DNA of 64,000 nucleotides from an uncultured Eubacteriales bacterium (GTDB taxonomy: Bacteria > Bacillota > Clostridia > Christensenellales > Aristaeellaceae). A program made the translations under genes and the position numbers. Positions 1 through 9,602 of the stretch are shown here, piece after piece (position 1 is the stretch's first letter; every line of letters starts with the position of its first letter). The notes beneath the pieces are model-generated. The model was not told the DNA's origin. It saw only the letters and a list, made by a program, of their open reading frames with translations, and did not search any database. The stretch is taken from assembly GCA_902785105.1 (NCBI GenBank), contig CACZXF010000018.1, forward strand, positions 1 to 64,000, written 5' to 3'.

Positions 1-88
1 TCCTTCGCTTTTTGCCTTGATTATACTCCTTGACTGTATACCATGTGCTTGCACAATTTGTATACTATGTTATTACTCTATACAGTTT

Positions 89-152
89 CGCCGCCCGCCA
101 TGTAGTACGCGGCTTATCACAGAGGGCGGGCGCCGAAACGGCGCCCCTACAG
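89..152 (-). repeat. Partial GC-rich palindromic repeat (core class 1)
   Basis: Read on the minus strand this is the same core found near 3.8, 5.7, 8.7, 23.2 and 38.6 kb: a hairpin GGGCGCC-gtttc-GGCGCCC, then a spacer, then a GGCGGGCGGCG arm. The distal arm is cut short and the terminal inverted repeats of the complete copies are missing, so this is a remnant. It lies between the left edge of the window and murD. I see no other gene-like content in positions 1-234. Confidence 0.7.
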
Positions 153-234
153 TGTTCATGCGTAGCAACATCTGATTATTTTAATGACAGGTTCCATTTT
201 CACTTCTATAAAACCCACAAGGGGGTAATATTCG

Positions 235-1605
235 ATGAAAGGTAAAAAGGTCCTCGTTTTCGGCATGGCCCGCAGCGGCATCGCCTGCGCGAAGCTGCTG
301 CTCATGAAGGGCGCCGAGGTTTACATCTGCGATTCCAAGGAGGAGGCCGCCTTTGAGGGCAAACTGGATGAATTGAAAGCGGGCGGCGCGAAGCTGTGCC
401 TGGGTGAAAAGCATCCGGAGAATCTGATGGAGGGCATGGACGCGCTGATCGTCAGCCCCGGCATACCGGTGGACAACCCCGCCGTGGTGAAGGCCAAGGC
501 GCTGGGCGTGGAGGTCATGGGCGAGATCGAGTACGCCTACCGGGAGGCCATGGGCCTGCTCATCGCCATCACAGGCACCAACGGCAAGACCACCACCACC
601 ACGCTGGTGGGCGAGATCTTCAAGAACGCGGGCAAGACCACCCATGTGGTGGGCAACATCGGCATCCCCTATTCCGGGGCCGTGGCTGAAATGAAGCCCG
701 AAGATGTGACGGTCTGCGAAATCTCCTCCTTCATGATGGAAACCTCCCGGGAGTTTCATCCCCACATCGCAGCGGTGCTGAACATCTCCGAGGACCATCT
801 GAACCGGCACGGCACCATGGAGAAGTACATCGCCCTCAAGGAGCGCATCTTTGAAAACAGCGTGGGCGACGACTGGGTGGTGCTGAACCGGGAGGACCCG
901 GTGACCCGTGACATGGCAAACCGCGTAAAATGCAAGGTGGGCTGGTTCTCCTCCCGCAATCCTGTGCCCTTCGGCGCGTTCGTGCAGGACGGCATGATCG
1001 TCTACGGCACGGAGGCGGAGAACATCAGCATCTGCAAGGCCAGCGAGGTCTACATCCCCGGCGACCACAACCTGCAAAACGCCCTGGCGGCGGTGGCCAT
1101 GACCATGGCGGCGGGTGTCGGGCCGGACATCATCGCACATACACTTCGCACCTTCAAGGGCGTAGAGCATCGCATCGAGTTCGTCCGCGAACTGGACGGC
1201 GTGCGCTTCATCAACGATTCCAAGGGCACCAATGTGGATTCCACCCTCCAGGCCGTCCGCGCCATGGACCGGCCCACGGTACTGATTCTGGGCGGCAGTC
1301 CCAAGAAGGCCAACTATGTGCCGCTGGGCGAGGAATTATTAAAGACGCCCATCATCCATGCCGTGCTCATCGGTGAGACCGCCCATGAGATTCAGGCGGC
1401 GCTGGACAAGGTGGGCTATACTGCCTACACCCACGCGGGCTACGATTTCCGCAAGGCCATCGAGCTTTGCTTTGAGCTTGCACCTGAGGGCGGCAACGTG
1501 CTGCTCTCCCCCGCCTGCGCGTCCTTTGATATGTTTGACGACTACGAGGCCCGTGGCCGAATCTTCAAGGGCATCGTCAATTCTCTGGAGAGCCGCCGCG
1601 GATGA
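235..1605 (+). CDS. murD: UDP-N-acetylmuramoyl-L-alanine--D-glutamate ligase MurD
   Basis: Cytoplasmic Mur ligase that uses ATP to add D-glutamate to UDP-MurNAc-L-alanine in peptidoglycan precursor synthesis. The 456 residues match the family length. An N-terminal nucleotide-binding-like domain begins VFGMARSGIA; the ATP loop GTNGKTTTT lies at residues 114-122; the central domain contains NISEDHLNRHG; and the C-terminal domain carries NDSKGTN and LSPACASFDMF. The ATG start follows AGGGGGTAATATTCG. The stop overlaps the ftsW start by four bases (ATGA), so the two are translationally coupled. It heads a dcw-type cluster that continues with ftsW and ftsQ. Confidence 0.97.
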   Translation: MKGKKVLVFGMARSGIACAKLLLMKGAEVYICDSKEEAAFEGKLDELKAGGAKLCLGEKHPENLMEGMDALIVSPGIPVDNPAVVKAKALGVEVMGEIEYAYREAMGLLIAITGTNGKTTTTTLVGEIFKNAGKTTHVVGNIGIPYSGAVAEMKPEDVTVCEISSFMMETSREFHPHIAAVLNISEDHLNRHGTMEKYIALKERIFENSVGDDWVVLNREDPVTRDMANRVKCKVGWFSSRNPVPFGAFVQDGMIVYGTEAENISICKASEVYIPGDHNLQNALAAVAMTMAAGVGPDIIAHTLRTFKGVEHRIEFVRELDGVRFINDSKGTNVDSTLQAVRAMDRPTVLILGGSPKKANYVPLGEELLKTPIIHAVLIGETAHEIQAALDKVGYTAYTHAGYDFRKAIELCFELAPEGGNVLLSPACASFDMFDDYEARGRIFKGIVNSLESRRG

Positions 1606-2759
1606 TGACGGTTCCCGTTTTCGGGGCCAATGAGACGCGGACCAACTCCGCGCAGAGAGCGGGTCTCCGGGACATCGACCGGGGCCTGGTGTTCACCTTC
1701 GCGCTGCTGCTGATGCTGGGCCTGACGGTGCTGTACGCCGCCAGCTATTACAACGCCCAGGACCAGGGCAGCGCGTTCTCCGAGGTCTATTCACAGCTCA
1801 TGGGCATCGCCGTGGGTGCTGTGGGGATGGCGTTTTTGCTGCGCATCGACTATCACGCATTGCGCAACCCGTGGATCAGTGGCGGGCTGCTGGGGCTGAG
1901 CTTCCTTTTATTGATACTGGTCGCCATCCCCGGCATCGGCAAGCTGCTGAACGGCTCCCGGCGCTGGCTTCGGCTGGGGCCACTGAGCTTCCAACCCTCG
2001 GAGCTGGCGAAGTACGCCATGATACTGTACCTCTCCCGGGCATTGAGTCAGAAGAACCGGGACGTGACGCAGTTCTTCACCGGCCTCGTGCCACTGTTCA
2101 TACTGCCGGGGCTGATGTTTCTGCTGATACTGCTGCAGCCGAACCTTTCCACGGCGGGCAGCATACTGATCGTCACGGCGGTGATGGTGATGCTGGCCGG
2201 GGCGCGATGGCTGCATCTGGGGCTCATCGGCGCGGCGGGCATGGCGCTGGGGACGTTCTACGCCTTCTCGGAGGACTACCGACGGGCACGGCTGATGTCC
2301 TTTAGAAATCCCTTCGCCTTCATGACCAACGAGGGCTACCAGCTCTCCCAGTCGCTGCTGGCTTTCGGCTCCGGCGGGCTGTTCGGCATGGGGCTGGGGC
2401 GTGGCCGGCAGAAGTTCGCCTTCCTCCCCTACCCCGAATCCGATTTCATATTCGCCGTGGTGGGCGAGGATCTGGGCTTTGTGGGCTGCGTCGCCATACT
2501 GTGCGTGTTCGCGGCGTTCATATTCTTCGGCCTGCGGGTGGCCATACGCTGTCCGGACCGATTCGGGAGTATGCTGGCCGGGGGGATCACCTGCATGGTA
2601 GGCGTGCAATGTGTGCTGAATGTAGCCGTGGTCATCGGCATGATGCCCACCACCGGCCTCCCCCTCCCCTTCTTCAGCGCCGGGGGCACGTCCATATCCA
2701 TACTGATGTGCGCCGTGGCTGTATTGATGAACATTTCGAGGGACAAGACCGGATTGTGA
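1602..2759 (+). CDS. ftsW: Peptidoglycan glycosyltransferase FtsW/SpoVE (SEDS family)
   Basis: SEDS-family membrane protein that polymerises lipid II at the division site or during sporulation. The 385 residues contain about ten hydrophobic segments. Family signatures visible are NGSRRWLRLGPLSFQPSELA, the loop around EDYRRARLMSFRNPF, GLGRGRQKFAFLPYPESDFIFA, and PTTGLPLPFFSAGGTS near the C terminus. It starts inside the murD stop codon and has no clear ribosome-binding site of its own. Position between murD and ftsQ favours the FtsW/SpoVE role over RodA. All seven Ile-Leu pairs here use ATA-CTG. Confidence 0.93.
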   Translation: MMTVPVFGANETRTNSAQRAGLRDIDRGLVFTFALLLMLGLTVLYAASYYNAQDQGSAFSEVYSQLMGIAVGAVGMAFLLRIDYHALRNPWISGGLLGLSFLLLILVAIPGIGKLLNGSRRWLRLGPLSFQPSELAKYAMILYLSRALSQKNRDVTQFFTGLVPLFILPGLMFLLILLQPNLSTAGSILIVTAVMVMLAGARWLHLGLIGAAGMALGTFYAFSEDYRRARLMSFRNPFAFMTNEGYQLSQSLLAFGSGGLFGMGLGRGRQKFAFLPYPESDFIFAVVGEDLGFVGCVAILCVFAAFIFFGLRVAIRCPDRFGSMLAGGITCMVGVQCVLNVAVVIGMMPTTGLPLPFFSAGGTSISILMCAVAVLMNISRDKTGL

Positions 2760-2787
2760 CACGACACCGGATATTGGAGCAATTATC

Positions 2788-3678
2788 ATGACAGAGAGAC
2801 GAAAAAGACCTCCACAGCGCCGGAAGGTGAAGAGGAAGCGGCGCGGGTTCAGTCCCTGGCTGCTGGCGATTCCGGTATTGCTGTTGATACTCTGGGTGAT
2901 ACTGTCAAACCACGTGTTTGTGGTGCGGAACGTGGAGGTCGTCGGAGCGGAGAGCATGGAGACGGACGCGGTAATCCGCGCCTCGGGGATACGGCTGGGG
3001 TCGAAACTGAAAGCACTGGACGATGTAGCCATAAAAGCCAGCGTGGACGCCACGGGGCTGCTGGCCTTTGTGGAGGCCCAGCGTCGCTATCCCTTCACCG
3101 TGCGGCTGGTGGTTCGCGAGCGGAGCCACGACGCCATCACCCTTCAGGCGGGCAAGCTGCTGGTGCTGGATTCTGACGGCTATGTCGTCTCCGCCAGCGA
3201 TGCCGCGCCCGAGGAGTCGCTGCCGCTGATCACGGGGCTTCGCGCTACCACCTATCGTCTCGGCAAAGAGCTCGACGCCTCGCCCAGCCGGTTAAACGCC
3301 ATGAAGGTGGTGCTTGAGGCGCTGCATGAGAAGGGCGCCACGGGCTATGTCTCCGAATTGAATGTGGATTATCCCTCCGATATCCAGATCGTCACCCGCA
3401 CCGGCATGACCGTGCTGCTGGGCGACGCGAAGGACATGGAGAAGAAGATCGTCTGGATGACTGGCACGCTCCAGGATTTGGAACGTCGGGGTGAGACCCT
3501 GGGTCGCCTCGACGTTTCCAGCGGCACCAAGGCCGATTACCTGCCCATGGTCGTCGCCACCGCCGCCCCCGCCGCCACTCAGGACACCTACCTGCTCAAC
3601 ACGCCCACCCCCGCGCCGACAGAGGTTCCGGTAGAAGCGGTCGAGGATGGACCGGTCGTCGGTGAGAACGCAATTTAA
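2788..3678 (+). CDS. ftsQ: Cell division protein FtsQ/DivIB
   Basis: Bitopic divisome protein that links FtsB/FtsL-type partners to septal wall synthesis. The order seen is a basic cytoplasmic tail rich in Arg and Lys (residues 1-26), one membrane helix (about 30-46), then a POTRA domain starting VVRNVEVVGAES and the beta domain downstream. The last ~40 residues are rich in Pro, Ala and Thr, consistent with a low-complexity extracellular tail. 296 residues is normal. Start ATG follows TTGGAGCAATTATC. In most genomes ftsA-ftsZ would follow directly; here they resume only at 6 kb, after a minus-strand insertion. Confidence 0.92.
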   Translation: MTERRKRPPQRRKVKRKRRGFSPWLLAIPVLLLILWVILSNHVFVVRNVEVVGAESMETDAVIRASGIRLGSKLKALDDVAIKASVDATGLLAFVEAQRRYPFTVRLVVRERSHDAITLQAGKLLVLDSDGYVVSASDAAPEESLPLITGLRATTYRLGKELDASPSRLNAMKVVLEALHEKGATGYVSELNVDYPSDIQIVTRTGMTVLLGDAKDMEKKIVWMTGTLQDLERRGETLGRLDVSSGTKADYLPMVVATAAPAATQDTYLLNTPTPAPTEVPVEAVEDGPVVGENAI

Positions 3679-3742
3679 GTTCAACGACAGGCATTGGTTT
3701 TTCATTCTCCATTATCCAATAGTAATTGTTCGCTTCTCCCCT

Positions 3743-3957
3743 ACAAATTGGAATTTGTCGGAGAGACGAATTGAAAATTGATAATTGAAAATTGAAAATT
3801 AATAGCGCCTCCCGCTACCTTGTAGGGGCGCTGTTTCGGCGCCCGCCCTCAACGAAACGTGTCGTGCTACCCGGCGGGCGGCGCAACGCCGCCCCTACAA
3901 TAACGCTGTTCGTCAGGTTCGCAAGCCGGTATCACCTCGATACATCCCTGTTTATAG
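3743..3957 (+). repeat. Intergenic element, core class 1 (copy B)
   Basis: The left end contains a perfect palindrome ACAAATT-GG-AATTTGT followed by CGG; the right end is a variant of the ATCCCTGTTTATAG terminus shared by other copies. Inside are an AT-rich block made of repeated AATTGAAA units (3769-3800) and the GC core TGTAGGGGCG...CGCCCCTACA (about 3821-3899). The flank past the right end (TTAATAGTTACGT) also matches copy C at 5.8 kb. It occupies most of the gene-free stretch between ftsQ and the HAD gene. Confidence 0.8.
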
Positions 3958-4010
3958 GGAACTTAATAGTTACGTCCATCATATAATTATCCCCTTCCGC
4001 GCAAAATAGG

Positions 4011-4048
4011 GGGGCTGTTGCAGATTTTTTCTCATCTGCAACAGCCCC
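4011..4048 (-). terminator. Rho-independent terminator of the HAD gene pair
   Basis: A 14-bp perfect stem GGGGCTGTTGCAGA / TCTGCAACAGCCCC with a short loop is followed on the minus strand by CCTATTTTG. It lies 26 bases past the stop of the 171-residue HAD gene. The stem shares CTGTTGCAG with the terminator at 56.35 kb. Confidence 0.75.
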
Positions 4049-4073
4049 TGACTCGTCTTTCAAACGGGTAATA

Positions 4074-4589
4074 TTATGTCTCCTCTTCATTTCGGAAATC
4101 CAGACGGCGCACCTCATCGGCGCGGGCGATGATCTTTTCCTTCCAGTCGTCGTCCTGGGCGTCCAACTGATAAGTACGAAAGCCGTATTCCTGCCCCAGG
4201 GTGCAGATGACCGTCTCGTCGTCCACATGCAGTGAGATTCGGTAGTGGTTCGGAAGCTTCTGGGGCAGGATCATTTTGTGGTCGCGCTGCACCTCCTTCA
4301 GGTGGCGCGTACCGTTGACGATGCCGTCAAAACGCACACCGTAGAACATGAAGAGCATACGTATATACCCCTCCGAGCGAAAGGATGAGGTGTAGACCCA
4401 TACCTCATAGCCTAACTTTTGAAGCGTCCGTATCAGCTCCGGTGTGCCCAAGCGAAGCCGCTCTATGTAGATCTTATTCAAAGGAAACATCAGCGGCGGT
4501 TCGGTCTTGTGGGTTTCCGGGTTGACGAACAACACCTCGTCCAGGTCAAAGGAAATGCGCATTCTGGCCCGCTGCGGCATCAGCTTCAT
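4074..4589 (-). CDS. HAD-like hydrolase domain protein (second of a pair)
   Basis: 171 residues. HAD motif I is FDLDEVL (residues ~14-20), motif II is the Thr/Ser in VYTSS, and an acidic motif IV-like VDDE follows; a cap module is minimal or absent. It is clearly paralogous to the C-terminal half of the upstream gene: both have DLDEV, then FP-N, RLRLG-P, a VY-SS strand, and a GV-DGIV turn. Start ATG overlaps the upstream stop (ATGA) with GGAGG ten bases before it, so the two are one operon. Substrate unknown; phosphatase activity is inferred only from the fold signature. Confidence 0.7.
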   Translation of the reverse strand: MKLMPQRARMRISFDLDEVLFVNPETHKTEPPLMFPLNKIYIERLRLGTPELIRTLQKLGYEVWVYTSSFRSEGYIRMLFMFYGVRFDGIVNGTRHLKEVQRDHKMILPQKLPNHYRISLHVDDETVICTLGQEYGFRTYQLDAQDDDWKEKIIARADEVRRLDFRNEEET

Positions 4590-5494
4590 AGGGACTTTGC
4601 CTCCGATTTCTCCTGTTTTTTGTGTTGTTCAAAGGCGTCCATGACTTCCCGGGACCAGTTCTCGGGCGCGCCGCTGAGGGTATATTCCTCAAACATTTTG
4701 GTCCTGCTGTCGATGAACACCACGCTGTTCCCGTCGATGTTCACCGTCCTGGGGTACTGATTGGCAATGAGTTCATGAATCTTTTCGCGATCCCTTCCGC
4801 GATGGAGCTTTCCCCTTTTCACGCCCGTCACGATGCCGTCGATGGTGACGCCATGCAGCAGGAACAGCCTTTTGATCCTGTTCAGGGAATAGTATTTTGA
4901 GGAATAGACCCAGATGTCGTAACCCCTGCCTTTAAAAAAGCTGAACAGAGCCGGCACACCCAGCCTGAGACGACGCCTGTAGGACAGGTTCATCGGGAAG
5001 GGCAGCGCCTTTTCAACCTGGGTATCCCCCGGCGCTGCCAGAACCACCTCGTCCAGGTCCATAACGACGCGCTTGTCGTTATGGGTGTTTTGGAGCATCT
5101 TCTGAATGTCGATGACGTGGGTCACATTCACGATCTCGATGGGCACGCGCCTCACATTCTGGCGCAGGGCGGCCGCCCACCGGTGATGCCCGTTGAGCAA
5201 CAGATAGCCGTCGGGCTTCATGCGCTCCACCGTTAGCGTTTCGGTGAGAATATCCCTGGTGTGGTCGCGCTTCGCGGCCTCGTACTCCCGCTCGTACTTT
5301 GAAATGATCCCGTAGTTAGGGCCGATTCGTGGATCGCAGAATTCGTCCTCCGGATTCGGATGAAGTATCTTGGGATTGACCTTTCTGACCAATTTCCGCC
5401 ACAGCCATGGGGTGTACACGGGAAACGCCACGCCCCTGTACTTCTCAATCTGCTCGGCCAGAAACACTTCAAACTGACTCTTGCCCTCCGCCAT
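4586..5494 (-). CDS. ParB/sulfiredoxin-like domain fused to HAD-like domain
   Basis: 302 residues in two parts. Residues ~60-165 resemble a ParB/Srx-type domain, with LLNGHHRWAAALR as its hallmark loop and a following PIEIV strand. Residues ~170-290 form a HAD-like domain with MDLDEVV as motif I, VYSSK as motif II and FIDSR as motif IV. The ATG follows GGGAGGTATCGCGG. It is the first gene of a two-gene minus-strand unit lying between ftsQ and ftsA, both of which run the other way. Both halves are recognised by motif only; no function is known to me for this combination. Confidence 0.68.
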   Translation of the reverse strand: MAEGKSQFEVFLAEQIEKYRGVAFPVYTPWLWRKLVRKVNPKILHPNPEDEFCDPRIGPNYGIISKYEREYEAAKRDHTRDILTETLTVERMKPDGYLLLNGHHRWAAALRQNVRRVPIEIVNVTHVIDIQKMLQNTHNDKRVVMDLDEVVLAAPGDTQVEKALPFPMNLSYRRRLRLGVPALFSFFKGRGYDIWVYSSKYYSLNRIKRLFLLHGVTIDGIVTGVKRGKLHRGRDREKIHELIANQYPRTVNIDGNSVVFIDSRTKMFEEYTLSGAPENWSREVMDAFEQHKKQEKSEAKSL

Positions 5495-5564
5495 CCGCGA
5501 TACCTCCCGTTTTCTTTTGTCCGATGTTATATTCCATGTTCATTTGCACTTATTCAGTCTGAAC

Positions 5565-5782
5565 CGACAAATTGGAATTTGTCGAGGGCGATAAATTGAA
5601 AATTGATAATTGAAAATTGAAAATTATAATAGCACTGCCGATATCCTTGTAGGGGCGCCGTTTCGGCGCCCGCCTCCAACGAAACGCATCGTCCTACCCG
5701 GCGGGCGGTGGGAGTGCCGGTAACTTAATTTTCAATTTTCAATTTTCCATTTTCAATTCTCCCCCACAAATCCCTGTTTATC
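5565..5782 (+). repeat. Intergenic element, core class 1 (copy C)
   Basis: Left end CGACAAATTGGAATTTGTCG is a 20-bp inverted repeat around a GG centre; right end is CACAAATCCCTGTTTATC. The GC core (about 5650-5711) is flanked on both sides by AT-rich blocks, AATTGAAAATTG units on the left and their complement on the right, so the whole copy can fold as one long arm. It has the same orientation as copy B, and the two bracket the HAD genes. Confidence 0.82.
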
Positions 5783-5973
5783 GGCAAGTCTTAATAGATA
5801 CGTTTATTTTACCGTAAACGCCCATGCGCGTCAATGCGCAAATGTCAAAGTCTGCGCAAAAAAGCAGTAGCTGTTCAGTCTGATAAAAAACGCAACAGTC
5901 CCATTTTCTGTGACGGCTTCGTGCCGACATTTTGAAACTATTTTGAAACCTGCCCAAATCAGGCCTTTCGTGT

Positions 5974-6002
5974 TTGCATTCTAAATCAAAGCCCTGTATA
6001 AT
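5974..6002 (+). promoter_or_regulatory. Sigma-A type promoter of ftsA
   Basis: TTGCAT, 17 bases, TATAAT, ending 42 bases before the ftsA GTG. It gives ftsA(-ftsZ) a start independent of murD-ftsW-ftsQ, as expected once the cluster is interrupted. Confidence 0.75.
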
Positions 6003-6044
6003 ACATTTATGTGATAACTGTGATAGCATGGATTAGAATAGGAT

Positions 6045-7247
6045 GTGTCAACGACAGCTATGAAAACGCAAATTGCAGCCATTGAGTTTGGAACCTCCAA
6101 AATCGTGACGATGATTGCGCAGTCGGGCGGCATGGACCGGCTGGACATCATCGGCTCCGGCACGGTTCCCTATGATGGCTATCAGGATGGCGACTGGAAC
6201 ACGCCGGGCCAGATGATCCAGCGGGTGGGCGACTCCATCGCCGCCGCGGAGCTGGAGGCCAATTCCAAGATCCGCGAAATCTACGTGGGCGTGCCCGGGG
6301 AATACGTGCACATTCGCTCCTGCGAGACGGAGGTGGACCTGCCCGAGGGCGTGGTGGACGAGGCCGCCATCAACGCCGCCCAGGACGCCGCTGCCGACCT
6401 CCTGCAGATTCAGGAGTCCGGCGGGCTGGTGCTTCACCGCACACCGAGCTGGTTCATCGTGGATGACGGGAAAAAGACCATGTCCCCCGGCGGCAAGGGT
6501 ACGCGGCTTCGCGCCATGACCACCTTTGTCATCGCCGACCCCCAGTTCATCGAGGACGTCTCCGAGATGCTGGGTCAGCACGACATCACCATACTGGGCT
6601 TCCTCTCCCCGTCGCTGGGCGAGAGCCTGCTGGTGCTGTCGCTGGAGGAGCGGGACCGCGGAGCACTGCTGATCGACGTGGGCTACCTCAACACGGAGCT
6701 CAGCGTGGTGGAGGGCGACGCCATCGTCTACCACGCCATACTGCCCAGGGGCGGCGGGCACATCACCGCGGACCTGGCCATGGGACTGCGCATTCCCATG
6801 AAGGCGGCGGAGCAGATCAAGCGCAATTACGTATTCAATCCCGACGAGTTTGACATGGACTCCTTCTCCGAGGTCTACGACGAGAGCGGGCGGCGCAAGA
6901 CCATCCCCCGCAAGGTCGTCAGCGAGATCGTGGAGCAGAGCTTCAAGGAGCTGGCGGACATGATCGAGCTGACCATCGCCAACGACGCGGGACAGTACAT
7001 GGGCAAGCGCTCCCAGGTCTACCTCACCGGCGGCGGCATCGCCCTGATGCGCGGCGCGAAGGAGGCCCTGGCGGCGGTCATCGCCCGGCCCATCAAGATC
7101 TCGGCGGCCAAGTCCTCCAAGCTGAACAGCCCCGTCTACGCCTCCGCGCTGGGGCTGGCAGACCTGATCTTCGATTCCATCGAGGGCCAGGGCGAGGCCG
7201 AGGAAAATCTGGGCAGCAAGATCCGCAATATGTTCAGCCGGAACTGA
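6045..7247 (+). CDS. ftsA: Cell division protein FtsA
   Basis: Actin-fold protein that tethers FtsZ to the membrane. 400 residues. The N-terminal phosphate-binding strand is AIEFGTSKIV; an SHS2/1C-type region with IYVGVPGEYVHIRS follows; later nucleotide-binding segments are LIDVGYLNTELSVV and VYLTGGGIALMRG. The C terminus GSKIRNMFSRN looks like the amphipathic membrane-targeting helix. The chosen start is GTG (weak AGG two bases upstream); an ATG fifteen bases later is possible. The gene is followed 73 bases later by ftsZ. Confidence 0.92.
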   Translation: MSTTAMKTQIAAIEFGTSKIVTMIAQSGGMDRLDIIGSGTVPYDGYQDGDWNTPGQMIQRVGDSIAAAELEANSKIREIYVGVPGEYVHIRSCETEVDLPEGVVDEAAINAAQDAAADLLQIQESGGLVLHRTPSWFIVDDGKKTMSPGGKGTRLRAMTTFVIADPQFIEDVSEMLGQHDITILGFLSPSLGESLLVLSLEERDRGALLIDVGYLNTELSVVEGDAIVYHAILPRGGGHITADLAMGLRIPMKAAEQIKRNYVFNPDEFDMDSFSEVYDESGRRKTIPRKVVSEIVEQSFKELADMIELTIANDAGQYMGKRSQVYLTGGGIALMRGAKEALAAVIARPIKISAAKSSKLNSPVYASALGLADLIFDSIEGQGEAEENLGSKIRNMFSRN

Positions 7248-7320
7248 CCATACGCCCCTATTGTGGGCTTGACATAAAAAACTGTTAATATCACCATCAC
7301 TTTGACGAGGGGGATGCCTT

Positions 7321-8634
<1,314 letters not shown>

Positions 8635-8663
8635 ATAATCACGTTACTGCCCAGAGTCACGGG

Positions 8664-8813
8664 CAAATTGGAATTTGTCGGGGAAACAAAACAACCCTGT
8701 AGGGGCGCCGTTTCGGCGCCCGCCCCCTGCGAGACGGCACGTCCTACCCGGCGGGCGGCGCAACGCCGCCCCTACAGGAGAGCGGGCAACTCCCCGCCAA
8801 ATCCCTGTTTATA
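8664..8813 (+). repeat. Intergenic element, core class 1 (copy D)
   Basis: A compact 150-bp copy: left end AAATTGGAATTTGTCGGGG, core TGTAGGGGCGCCGTTTCGG...GCCGCCCCTACA (8697-8776), right end CCGCCAAATCCCTGTTTATA. It lacks the AT-rich blocks of copies B and C, so it may be the basic form of the class. It lies between the converging ftsZ and helix-turn-helix genes. Confidence 0.85.
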
Positions 8814-8841
8814 GGTGGACATTGAGCTGTAACATAATCAC

Positions 8842-8880
8842 AACGGCCAGCCGAATTATTCGACTGGCCGTTGCTTTTTC
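8842..8880 (+). terminator. Hairpin/terminator overlapping the HTH gene 3' end
   Basis: AACGGCCAG-CCGAATTATTCGA-CTGGCCGTT followed by GCTTTTT on the plus strand. It can terminate ftsZ-side transcription and also holds the last codons and the TAA stop (8856-8858) of the minus-strand gene. Confidence 0.6.
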
Positions 8881-9356
8881 ACAGGCATCCAGCACAATTT
8901 ATTCGTGCTCTCACCATTCTCCGCCTTGCAGGGCTTCAACAGCTTGCGCCATCCGTTTCGCTTCAGAAAGGCGTAGACATAGCTCCGGGCGACCTCCTCG
9001 CCGGTCTCCGCCTGGACAGCCTCAACGATGTCCTGCGTGGTTATGATCTGGCCTTCATTTTCCCTCTGTTCCAGCGCCGCAATCAATGCCTTCTCCTGCG
9101 CCTCCGTCAACACGCGCCGGGTCTTCGCGTACTTGTTTCTTATAAATTCCTCCAGCCCCTGCGTCTCATATCTGTGAAAAATGGCATAGATGCTGCTCTT
9201 GTTCATGCCAAGAGTTCGTGCCGTTTCCTCCGCGGAATAGCCTTCAAATCGCATAGAAAGCACACGAAGACGCCGCTTCACGCTCCCGTCACGAAGCTGG
9301 CTCTCCTTTTTGATGATTTCCGCGTATTCCTCTTTTGTCAGCCTGAACTTTCCCAT
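8856..9356 (-). CDS. Winged helix-turn-helix protein (IS630 OrfA-like)
   Basis: 166 residues. An N-terminal HTH (EGYSAEETARTLGMNKSSIYA) is followed by a second winged-HTH-like module (TQDIVEAVQAETGEEVARSY, FLKRNGWRKLLKP). This double-HTH arrangement is how IS630/Tc1-type transposases begin, but the DDE catalytic domain is absent and the chain ends in a short unrelated tail. It may be a domesticated regulator or a truncated transposase. ATG 9356 is preferred because the ATG at 9392 would lie upstream of the predicted transcript start. The promoter is a perfect consensus, which argues the gene is expressed. Confidence 0.65.
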   Translation of the reverse strand: MGKFRLTKEEYAEIIKKESQLRDGSVKRRLRVLSMRFEGYSAEETARTLGMNKSSIYAIFHRYETQGLEEFIRNKYAKTRRVLTEAQEKALIAALEQRENEGQIITTQDIVEAVQAETGEEVARSYVYAFLKRNGWRKLLKPCKAENGESTNKLCWMPVKKQRPVE

Positions 9357-9393
9357 CAAAAGCCCCCATTCACAGATCTCTGTGTCCATGTCT

Positions 9394-9422
9394 ATTATAG
9401 TAAAAATATGAACTGATGTCAA
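9394..9422 (-). promoter_or_regulatory. Consensus promoter of the HTH gene
   Basis: On the minus strand: TTGACA, 17 bases, TATAAT, about 38 bases before the chosen ATG. Both hexamers match sigma-A consensus exactly. Confidence 0.8.
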
Positions 9423-9562
9423 CAATAAATTACTATTTTGCTTTTATTATCCCTGATTTTCGGCATTAGGCAGAGAATACAACCCTTGAGGTCATTGCTG
9501 ATGTTGGATAAAGGCTGAAAGACGTGAAAATTCCAAAGCAGATTCACCGCAATAAATAATAG

Positions 9563-9598
9563 AAAAAAGGAACGGTTGGCGTGAACCGTTCCTTTTTG
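9563..9598 (-). terminator. Terminator of the activase/dehydratase unit
   Basis: Stem AAGGAACGGTT / AACCGTTCCTT with T runs on both sides; it sits five bases past the 416-residue gene and can act on either strand. Confidence 0.75.
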
Positions 9599-9602
9599 AA
9601 TG

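Noticed and set aside
7269..7297. Separate promoter for ftsZ (TTGACA at 7269)
   Set aside because: The hexamer is good but the matching -10 position reads CACCAT; not strong enough to call.
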